From positions 434,001 through 498,000 of the forward strand of contig NZ_CP054666.1 of the NCBI RefSeq assembly GCF_013348745.1: DNA of 64,000 nucleotides, given 5' to 3'. The notes below the pieces were generated by a model. That model had not been told where the DNA came from. It made no database searches and worked only from the letters and a program-made list of their open reading frames with translations. A program made the position numbers and the translations under genes. The number at the start of each line of letters is the position of its first letter. Position 1 is the first letter of the stretch. Of this stretch, positions 37,428 to 46,364 are shown piece by piece. The DNA is from Mycoplasma sp. OR1901 (GTDB lineage Bacteria > Bacillota_I > Bacilli_A > Mycoplasmatales > Metamycoplasmataceae).

Positions 37428-38459
37428 ATGAAAACTCCAAAAACATTAATTATAAATTTTGGTATTGAAAGTATTAAAATAGCAAACCAATTAATCGAAA
37501 ATAATTCATTAATAAATGAATATAAATATATAGCCATTGATAAAAATTTAAAAACACTTAACATTAGTCAACTAGAAGACAAAATATTAATCGAAAATTG
37601 AGAATCTGATCAATTCTCAATCAACACTCAATTACATGAACTTGTAATTAAATCTACAACAATATTTTTGTTAGTTGATTTTAAAAACAACTCCTTATCA
37701 GAGATACAAAATCTTATTTCTTATATTACAGAACAAAATAAAAAAGTTAATTTAATATCATTTAAAAATTCCGACTTTCAAAGAATTGAAGAACATTTTA
37801 TGGGCAATAAAATGTGTTCAATATTTATGTTGAATAACATAGATTTTCAAAATGAAAATGAGTTATTTAGCGAATCAGATATATTACAATTAAAAAGTAA
37901 AAAAATAAATGACTATTTAAAATTTTACTATCATATTTATAATAATGACTATATTGAAGAAAAAGAAAACATTTTAAATCAATTTAATAATTCTGCAAAA
38001 ATAAATATTTTAACTGCATGAGCCTCAGGTTCAAATAAATCTCAAAAGATTTTAAGCAAAATAATTTCCAAAAAAACATTTTTTGAAAATTCAAACAAAG
38101 CAGTATTAGTTCTTGAACATAGTTTAGACACCAAAATTGATGATTTATATACTTTAATTAATGGATTAAAAGAAATAAATAATTTAGACTATAAATTAAT
38201 TCTTGTTAAAAATGATGAAAATAGATTTAAAGTAACAATTTTTTCAGGTTCAGAACATTCAAACCAACATGAAGAAACACAAATATCTAATGAAACTAAA
38301 GAAGATAATTATAACTTTACCTTAAATTCTTTAGAAGATAATGACTTTGATGAAGATGAAAATATTTTTGACGATGATGAACTTATATTTGACAATAGTT
38401 ACGAAGAAAAAGAACAAATTATAATAGATTATAGCGATACTTCAGATATTGAATTTTAA
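37428..38459 (+). CDS. Degenerate FtsZ-like protein lacking the tubulin signature
   Basis: A 343-aa protein at the ftsZ position. Read by eye against FtsZ, the N-terminus fits: INFGIESIKIANQLIE for the GVGGGGNNAVNRMIE loop, then YKYIAIDKNLKTLNISQLEDKILI for the strand EYIAVNTDAQALNLSKAEVKMQIG. The C-terminal half fits too: TAWASGSNKSQKILSKII for IATGENRAAEAAKKAI, and LDYKLILVKNDENRFKVTIFSG at the end. The GGGTGTG tubulin signature is replaced by residues 85-91, FKNNSLS, and the T7 catalytic loop is not recognisable. GTP binding and hydrolysis are therefore unlikely. An acidic C-terminal tail (about 290-343) ends YSDTSDIEF. No ribosome site separates it from the FtsA-like gene, suggesting coupling. 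Confidence 0.6.
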
Positions 38460-38557
38460 TAAACTATATTTAAGATTAAATGAGACTTAAGTTACTAAAT
38501 AATAACTTGATGTTGCGAAAAGTTATTATAATTAACTTAATTAAATAAAAAAATATT

Positions 38558-38588
38558 CTCACAGCATTATTATGTTGTGAGTTTTTAT
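38558..38588 (+). terminator. Terminator of the division cluster
   Basis: CTCACA (38558-38563) pairs with TGTGAG (38576-38581) with a T-rich 3' side, about 100 bases after the FtsZ-like stop. Confidence 0.65.
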
Positions 38589-38661
38589 TTTTTATGCTTA
38601 TTTTTAGGCAAAAAAATATTATTTAACTTAAAAAAATAGTATTAATATTAGTAATATACTA

Positions 38662-38667
38662 TATAAT
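38662..38667 (+). promoter_or_regulatory. -10 box of the GT80-like lipoprotein gene
   Basis: TATAAT 39 bases before the ATG, with AAAGGAG at 38694-38700. Confidence 0.6.
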
Positions 38668-38706
38668 ACTAACATTACGCTCTAATAGCGATTAAAGGAG
38701 AAATAC

Positions 38707-40512
38707 ATGAATAAATTTTTAGCTATAATAGCTTCATCTTTATCATTAGTTGCACTAACTTCATGTGCAAGTAAACCGCCGAGTAACACTCAGCAGGAAG
38801 TAAAAGAAAAAGATGAGAGCAAATTAGGTATTGAAAAATTAAAAGTATATGAGGATTTAGATTTTAATAATGTTAAAGATTCTGAGCAAACAAGTTTTGA
38901 ATTAGATTCAAATATAGTTGAATATAAAAAGACTCAGTTTCATGCTTTTATAAAAGATATTAAAGAAACAGCAAGAGACGAAAGTCCTACTTTTTACTTT
39001 AATAGAAACGCTGGTCAAGTTTGAAACACAAGTATGCAGCATGCAATTGCATTATTAAATTACTCAAATAAAATAAATAACGATAAAACAAAAGTAGTTT
39101 ATGTTGGTGATCATGATGTTTTAAAAAATGATAATAGGTTTAATTTAAATTATTTACAGGATAAATACCAAAATAGTGTTGATATTTTAAATAATGATTT
39201 AAAAATAAGTGATGGTAAGTTTTCTTATATTCATAAAACAGAAAAAACAAATAGCAACAGCACTCCCGAAAATTATAGTATTATACCAACTAAATCATTT
39301 TTAGAATACGTGTTTAAACCTTTCTTAGAATCTGATCAAAATAATAAATTTAATATCGTTATCCCTGATATTTCATTTACAGGTTTAAAACCTGATGCTA
39401 GAGAATATCTAATTAAACATGCTAAAAAAATTGTCATTATTTCTGATGGTAATGCTCAATTAGCTAAATTTATTCCGCAATATTTCTATTATGTATCTAA
39501 CAAAGATCAACCACATGATATTGAAACAGTTAGCGAAACTTTCGAAACTAAAGAAGATATCAATAAAATCAATGCACGTGAATATTATAGATTAGAAGAT
39601 AAAGTTAAAATTTTTAACTATCAAGGTAATTATAGCCTTAGCTTAAACAACATTTTTGATTTACTTGATAAATCATGAGCAAAAATAAATGTTCATTCAT
39701 ATCCTACAAGTTTAAACAAACTTAATAAAGAAGGATGACTAAGTGATACAGATTATTTAAACGATATTTTAATAACAAATAATTTAATGGAAAATGATAA
39801 CAATAATACTAAAAAATCAATAAATGACTTAATGATTTTAAATAGTGATAAGTATGACGAGAACAAAAAGAATATGGTTTTTATGGGATCATCACTTTTT
39901 AGAAAAGGTGCTTATACTGACAATGAAAAATTAAGAGAAAATGCTATTGACTATTTTGAAAAAATAGAGAAACTTTACCCACGTACTGAATATAACTACC
40001 TTTTTAAATTACACCCTTATTATAAACCTGATCAATCATTAGACTACGTTAAAATGTTATTAGGAAAAGAAGATGTTTCAGATTATATTATTCTGAACCC
40101 ATCAATTTCATGAGAAAATATGTTATCTCTTGATTATTCTAATTTAGAATCAGGATCTAACGAATCTATTTTCTTTAAGAAAGAAAAAAATAAAATCGTT
40201 CCTAATATGAAATTATTTACATTACAAGCTACTACAACTGTTTTAATTTCAACAATGCAATTTATTGAACAAACACTTAAAGGCTATGATTCACTAGACT
40301 CAAAACGTGAAGTTGTTGATCCAAGCATCATTCCTTTAAATGAAGAAATAAACATAATTAATCGTGAAAATATTGAAAATAAAGATTATTACGAAATAAA
40401 CTACGATAATTTATACAATATTTATAAATGAAACTTAACAAGTAATGATTTTTATCCAATTACTGAATTTAAAAGACTTAGCGAATTTTTAAAAGATAGC
40501 GAAGAAGAATAA
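38707..40512 (+). CDS. Lipoprotein resembling GT80-type sialyltransferases
   Basis: A 601-aa lipoprotein (lipobox LTSC, Cys20). The body resembles, from memory, the two-domain GT-B sialyltransferases of family GT80 (Pasteurella multocida PmST1). IVIISDGNAQLAKF with Asp247 sits where PmST1 has YDDGS. MVFMGSSLFRKG followed by a helical stretch matches FIFTGTTTWEG. NYLFKLHPYY with His436 matches the KGHP motif. SISWENMLSLD and SGSNESIFF match the NISFEVLM and ASSLYFS region. The Asp-to-His spacing is close. That family moves sialic acid from CMP-Neu5Ac, which would be surprising outside a cell, so the protein could act on scavenged donor, run as a trans-sialidase or be only a binding protein. 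It has its own promoter and terminator. Confidence 0.5.
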
Positions 40513-40519
40513 TTAATAC

Positions 40520-40550
40520 CTACACTTCAATAAATGAAGTGTAGTTTTTT
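40520..40550 (+). terminator. Terminator after the GT80-like gene
   Basis: CTACACTTCA (40520-40529) pairs perfectly with TGAAGTGTAG (40535-40544), followed by six T. Confidence 0.9.
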
Positions 40551-40634
40551 AATACAAATTATTTTTTACATTTAAAGTACTTTTTAGAGTGCCTCATTTA
40601 AAAATGAATTATTAAATAATTTTTCTAAAATTGT

Positions 40635-40640
40635 TATAAT
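40635..40640 (+). promoter_or_regulatory. -10 box of smpB, start almost at the first codon
   Basis: TATAAT ends only ten bases before the smpB ATG. No ribosome site lies between, so the transcript should be leaderless or nearly so. Confidence 0.6.
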
Positions 40641-40650
40641 AATATTACTT

Positions 40651-41088
40651 ATGAAAATTATAGCTAGTAACAAACACGCTTTTAGAGATTATGAAATATT
40701 AGATCGCCTAGAAGTTGGTATTTCTTTATTGGGATGAGAAATTAAATCTGCACGTGCATCACAAGTTTCTTTAGACAATGCATATTGTTCGATTTACAAA
40801 GATGAACTTTATATCAAAGAATCATTTTTTAAACAATATATGTTGGTTAAAGCTGAACCTACACGTGATAGAAAATTATTAGCTCACAAAAGTGAAATTC
40901 GTAAGTTAAAACATAAAATGGAAACCCAAAAATTAACTTTAGTTCCACTTAAGTTTTATTTTAATAAACAATCTAAATTAAAACTTGAAATAGCACTAGC
41001 ACGTGGACTGAAAAAATATGATAAAAGAGAAAAAATCAGAAAAGAAGAAGCTCAAAACAAAATCAAATCAACAATTCAATTTTATTAA
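40651..41088 (+). CDS. smpB: tmRNA-binding protein SmpB
   Basis: A 145-aa partner of tmRNA in rescuing stalled ribosomes. Motifs are clear: NKHAFRDYEILDRLEVGISLLGWEIKS split across the first 35 residues, SLDNAYCSIYKDELYI, RDRKLLAHKSEI, KFYFNKQSKLKLEIALARGLKKYDKRE, and a basic tail. The family length is about 145-160 aa. The ATG is the only sensible start even though no Shine-Dalgarno sequence precedes it. The stop lies two bases before the mature 5' end of the tmRNA gene, an unusually tight arrangement of the two partners. Confidence 0.96.
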
Positions 41089-41090
41089 TT

Positions 41091-41502
41091 GGGGGTATAA
41101 TGGTTTCGACATATATGGGTTTTATTATATTGCAGTAGTGTTGAGGACTATAATCTCTACTAGGCTTTTTAAACGGAAACGATAAAAAAGAAAACGAAGA
41201 ATTTAACTTTTCTTCACCAGCGTTTTACGCTAACTCAAATCTTGCATTCGCTTAATAATTAGCGTCAAGTTGTGTTTATATATGCCTTTGATATAAACAT
41301 AGGTTTTTAAAGGATTGAATAAAAGGGTGGTAGCTTTTGTTTGAAATTAACTATTCATTTTAGGGTTTTGAGGAATTTTGTTAGTTTAACTACTTAGAAT
41401 GAATTATTTACCTCTTTAAAAAATATTCAAAACTAAATAAACTGTAGAAGTATGATAATAATTCATGTGTGGACACGGGTTCGACTCCCGTTACCTCCAC
41501 CA
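41091..41502 (+). ncRNA. ssrA: Transfer-messenger RNA
   Basis: The 5' end GGGGGTATAATGGTTTCGAC and the 3' end with T-arm GGGTTCGACTCCC, acceptor strand TACCTCC and encoded ACCA are diagnostic; GGGGGTA pairs with TACCTCC. The tag frame runs from the resume codon GGA at 41175 to TAA at 41253-41255. It encodes 26 residues beginning GNDKKENEEF and ending ANSNLAFA, the hydrophobic degradation tail recognised by Lon/FtsH-type proteases. The encoded CCA means no nucleotidyltransferase is needed for maturation. Length of 412 bases is normal for mycoplasmas. Confidence 0.95.
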
Positions 41503-41508
41503 TTTTTT

Positions 41509-41649
41509 TATACCTTTTTTAAGGTATAGCATGCAGAATTAAATGTAGAGTGTCAGGCTTCGTTATATAAAACAAATTAAATTTCAAATAAATAAAATTA
41601 TATGTTTTATTAAATTATATTTAATCACTATAATCGGTGATTATTTTTT
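41509..41649 (+). terminator. Hairpins downstream of tmRNA
   Basis: ATACCTT/AAGGTAT forms a small stem at about 41510-41527 just after the tmRNA T run. A second, better terminator has TAATCAC (41622-41628) pairing with GTGATTA (41637-41643) followed by six T. Confidence 0.55.
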
Positions 41650-41870
41650 AAATCTACAAATAATAGTATCCTTGATATATCAACACTATTTTGCTAAAAA
41701 TGTCACTAAATTTGGTAAATTATTAGTTTTAAGCCCATTTTATACAAAAATTAGCAAAAATAGGCATTATATTGCTTTTTTGAATTCTATATTTATGGTA
41801 TTAATACCATAAAAAGGCTTAAAAATGGAATTTTTTTGAGTCTTTAAGCATATTTGTATATAATATAGTT

Positions 41871-42073
41871 GCCTTTAGTTACTAAAGGTAAAATTGTTTT
41901 ATAAATTAAAATCATATTATTATTCTTTCTATATTGTATGTTGTCCTTTTTAATAATGTAATTAATCTTCCTATAAATTATTGCGTTTTATTTTAAGTTA
42001 TAACTTCTAATTACATTAGAACATTCAAATTATGATTAAAAATACACAGTTGTACTAGGCTGTGTATTTTTAA
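41871..42073 (+). ncRNA. Candidate structured small RNA
   Basis: TATAAT at 41859-41864 is followed at once by a hairpin (CCTTTAG 41872-41878 with CTAAAGG 41882-41888). An 11-base perfect stem follows (TAATGTAATTA 41954-41964 with TAATTACATTA 42008-42018) and encloses a palindrome, AAGTTATAACTT. The unit ends in a textbook terminator (AAAAATACACAG 42038-42049 with CTGTGTATTTTT 42060-42071). No coding frame fits and the next gene starts 90 bases later with its own ribosome site. It does not show RNase P or SRP RNA motifs. It could be a 6S-like RNA or an orphan; AT richness makes chance stems possible. Confidence 0.45.
42038..42073 (+). terminator. Strong orphan terminator
   Basis: A 12-bp perfect stem with ten-base loop, T run on the 3' side. 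It ends no gene, which is the main argument for a small RNA upstream. Confidence 0.85.
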
Positions 42074-42162
42074 TTTTTATTTAATTTATATAAATAAATT
42101 ATTTTTGTATTTTTCTATTTAAAAGTTGTATTATATTAAATATTAAATAAGCGGAGGTTACT

Positions 42163-45100
42163 ATGAAAAAATCTAAAAAAATATTTTTGCTTACAACTTT
42201 GATGTTATCACTTAATACATCAATGAGTTTAGCGGTTATTTCTTGTCAACAAAATAGATATGTTCCTAATAACAAAAGAAATCATGAAACTGAAGAAAAT
42301 AATAAAAATAATCAAGATATTAATTTAGAAAATGATAAAAATGAGAATCCTAAAACTGATCCAATAATAGATAAAAATACTGATGATACTTCTAAAATTG
42401 ATGATGTAAACAATAAAAATGAAGTTGATATTAACGGTGATAAAAACACAACCGATACTAAAATAGAAGAGGTTGTAACCGATGTAGATTCAAATGAAAA
42501 ATCAACTAATACTGATCAAGTAGATACTACTACAGAAGGGAATGAAACTCCAGGTAATAAAGATAATACTATAAACATTGAAGAAAAAGAAGAACCAAAA
42601 CAACCTGAGACAGTTACAGATGTAGATTCAACAGACACAACTGGTGGAGATCAAAATAATGATTCAGTTGAAAATCCTGGTAACGATGTAGGTAATCAAA
42701 CAGAAAAAGATAATGTGAATTATAATGGGAATTTAACATACAATTCAAATAATGATATATCTCCGGTTTGAAATCTAGAAAACGAAAGAAATATTCAATA
42801 TTTAAATAGTTATGACCAAAATAATTCGGTATTTACTTTATACAATAGTGCTTTATCAAAGCGTACAACAAACGTTACTAAAGAAACATTTAATAATAGC
42901 GAATTTATTAAATATAAGCTTTTAAATTCTAAATTGGAGAATAAAATTTTATCTGTAGAAATAATTTCAAATTTTGATTTAAATACAAGTGATACATACA
43001 AATTAAAATACTCACACAACGGGAATGAAACTAAAGAAATTGATTTAACTTTTAAAGACAACCAAAAAAGAGTCTTGGTTGCTAATATTCCTAATATTGA
43101 GTCTAATTATCAAGTTAGATTGCTAGAAATAATTAAAAACGGAAATCAAAAAGTTGATTTTACGTCAAGTAATGAATTTTTAGTAGGGAAAGAAATTTGA
43201 AAAGATTCTGATAGATTTAAAGTTACAAATGACTACAAATGAACTACATATAAATATAGTGATCATGGACATTCATTTTCTATTGATCTAACACCTGTTC
43301 CAGGGAGAGGTTATACAACATATCCTAGTAGTGCTAGATTAGTTTGAATTACTAAAGACAATAGGATAGAATACCCTGATTTGTCAATAAATAGACAAAA
43401 TGGTAGAGGTATTAAAAAAGCTAGATTGGAAATAAATTTTAATGATAATAATGTTAAAAAAATTATTGGTGTTGAAGTAAAAGGTTGAAACGAAAACGAT
43501 TGAAAAGCTCTTGGGGGAGTATCTGATAACATAAGAATAGAAGGTGCTTCAGATCAAAATATTAATTCTGAAACCTTCCCATCAATAAGTAGAGTTGAAA
43601 AAGAAAATAATAATCTTAAAATTTATCTTGAAAATAGTGATCAATATTCTAATTACAAAAATGTAAGATTTGAAATTAAATCAACAAACCCTTTTATTGA
43701 TTACAGTAATACATTTAATGCTGAAAATAACGGAAATTATTTTACACTTGATCTTAGTCAATTACCTAAAAATATAGAAGAGTTAGTAATAACAAGAGGT
43801 GTATTTGATCAAAGTATATTTACGTACCCTTTTGATAGTAAAGTTATCTTCAAAAATTATTCTAATGCATCAAGATCATATAATATAACCAAATTTGATA
43901 TTTTTAAAGATCAAAATGCTAAAAAGATATACGGTTCAATTGCTTTTGATTTTACAGCCGATGAACTAAATCGTTTTAATAATAAATCAATAGAATTAAT
44001 TTTCAAAAGAAAACAACAAAGTTTCGAGCAACCACAAACAAATTATTGAAATTTATTTTTAGCAGAACAAAAAGTTGTTGTTCCTTTTGATAAATGAAAC
44101 AAATTCAACTTAAATGGTTTTTATGAAGAACAATTGTATACATTAAAAAGCATTAGAATTATTGAATCTTTAAACCTAAAAGAAGTAGTAGGATCAAATG
44201 CTTTTGAGCAAAGTATTCAAAATTTAAGCAATAAAGATTTTTCATATAAATTCGATTATGGTAAAGCTAAAGATGATTTTCTTTACGGTAACACTTCCGG
44301 AGAAACTAAAGATTCATTATTGGCAAAAGATACAACAAATTCTAAAACAATTGAATATTCAATTCAAAACCACTATGCAACTATTAATTACGAAAGAGAA
44401 AAATGATATAAAGCTAAAGTAATCGAAAAAGATGATGAACAAAAGAGTGTTGAACTTCAAAATGATAAATTCACATTAACTAAAGATGGAAATAAAGTAA
44501 ATACACACTTTATTTCACCTAGAGAATTAATCAATAATTTAAAATGAAAATTTAATGATGATTTTACTGAAACCACTATAACAAAGGACTTATCATCATT
44601 TAAAAATATTGAATCTCACGATAAAGATGCAATAATTACTTTAGGCTTTGAATTCGATCCTAAACAAAGAGAAGTTACTGATTTAGTTGAAATGGAACCA
44701 TTCCTTCGTTACGAAAAAGGAAAAGAAGTTTCAAGCGCTTATTGACCAGTTAGAAATGTATCTAAATCATTTGTTTACATTTCGGTTCCTTATGGATCAT
44801 TAAAAGAGAACACTAAATTAGAAGATTTAAGTTTTGAATATCTAGCAATAAGAAATACAAAAGATCAAGAACAAAGACTTAAAAATTTAATTGCTTCTCG
44901 TTATACTTTCTCTGCTGAATTAAACAGTGAAAATAAGTTAACTTTCAAAATTAAATCAAAAGAAAAAGATACAAAGATATTTGAAAGATTAGGTGATCAC
45001 TACTTATCATTAAATAATTCAGCGTTTCTTGGGAATTCTTCTTTATTTGTCTACTATTCAGATGCTTTTGATTCTACACCTATAACTTATGAAGCAATTG

Positions 45101-46314
45101 CTCCCAAAGATATAAAAACAACAGGATTAAACCAATTAAACTTCCGTGATAATTATATTCATCAAGAAACTACTCTTGATGGTTCTTCTGTTAGATTATA
45201 TAAAGAAAATAATGAATCAAATATTGAAAACGCTAGAAATAGAACATTTAATTTTGATGTCGAGAAAAAAGGTGAGGGTACTTGAGCCGTTTTAGGTAAA
45301 GTAAATCCAAATAATCCAAACGATTACAGATTCTATGTTTCTACAAACCAACACGTTTGAGGTAGATTAGGTTGAATAGCAAGTACCAAGACTTTTGAAA
45401 ATCCAAGATTTGATACTCCAACTCCAATAAATGAACCTAGCGGAGGTTGAAGTATGCATAAAGCTGACGTTAGAGAAAGATATGTGCCTGGAATAGAGTG
45501 AAATGATGTTAAAGTAAAAGTTGATTTAGTGACATCTTTTGATAACGATACTCGTTTCCCTGATGCAACTTCTGAATTTAAAAATAATTATGGCGATATA
45601 AATAACGACTCAAAATGAAGAACATTTGTAAGACACACTTCAAATTCACTTTCAAGAGCTGATATGATTATTGGTATTGCCGATTTTAAGGATATATTTA
45701 ATGTTTTTGAAAAAAGAAATGGGATTGTTTATTATCACAATAAACCTATAACTGAAGCAACAAATGAAAAAGAAAAAAGTATTAAACGTGTATATGATTT
45801 CTTTGAAAAATGAAGAGAAATTAAAACAATTAAACCAAGTATACATAATTTACACTTATCAGTATTTACAAATCTAAACTGAACAGTAGCATCATTCCCT
45901 GTAGATGCACAATATAGTAATCACGATACAAATAGTGGTAAAAGATATAGAGAATATTTAATAGGAAACTTAAGTAAACCGTTAGGTAAATTAGGTTATC
46001 CTGGAGCTTCTACTTCATTACCTATGGTTAAAATTGATTCCAAAATACTGGATTTAAATGGTGGATCATCTGGAACAATGATGTTTGATTCTGAAGGTAA
46101 CGCAACTTCACTTTATACTGAAACTGATACAACATATGGTGGTTCAATGGTAATAGATACTCAAGGTGGAGCGTTTATAGGAGATGGTAAAACTCCTCAA
46201 AATCCTGGTTCTTTCTACGAAAGAATGAGAGTATTAAGTCATTTATATCCTGAACTTTATGATCACACACAATTCAATGAATTACCAAATTGAATTGATT
46301 CAAAAAACAAATAA
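42163..46314 (+). CDS. MIP-type (DUF31) serine protease lipoprotein
   Basis: A 1383-aa lipoprotein (lipobox VISC, Cys28) with a long Asn/Asp/Thr/Glu-rich spacer (about 30-195), beta-rich N-terminal modules, and a C-terminal trypsin-like DUF31 domain (about 1010-1380). The triad is visible: His1064 in FYVSTNQHVWG, Asp1167 in SRADMIIGIADF, and Ser1303 in NGGSSGTMMFDSEG. The family includes the mycoplasma immunoglobulin protease MIP, which cuts the heavy chain of antibodies captured by its partner MIB. No MIB gene is next to it, so antibody cleavage is not assured. The start follows GCGGAGG. TGA codons encode Trp throughout. Confidence 0.82.
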
Positions 46315-46329
46315 TTAAAGTATAAAAAA

Positions 46330-46360
46330 TAGGCTCATTAAATTTAATGAGTCTATTTTA
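46330..46360. terminator. Bidirectional terminator between MIP-type and second GH84 genes
   Basis: A perfect 26-base palindrome: TAGGCTCATTAAA-type arm (46330-46342) and its near complement (46343-46355), with T run on the plus side and A run on the other, serving both convergent genes. Confidence 0.8.
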
Positions 46361-46364
46361 AAAT

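Larger units (their letters stand above)
41503..42162. other. Gene-free region between tmRNA and the MIP-type gene
   Basis: This 660-base stretch has no supportable coding frame. It holds the tmRNA terminators, a TTTTGCTAA/TTAGCAAAA inverted repeat (around 41690-41755), an 18-base perfect palindrome (41794-41811), a promoter-like TATAAT at 41859-41864, and a strong terminator at 42038-42071. The last two bracket a candidate small RNA. Confidence 0.6.

Noticed and set aside
41091-41502. Protein-coding frame in the tmRNA gene
   Set aside because: The only translated part is the 26-codon tag; ends and T-arm identify the RNA.
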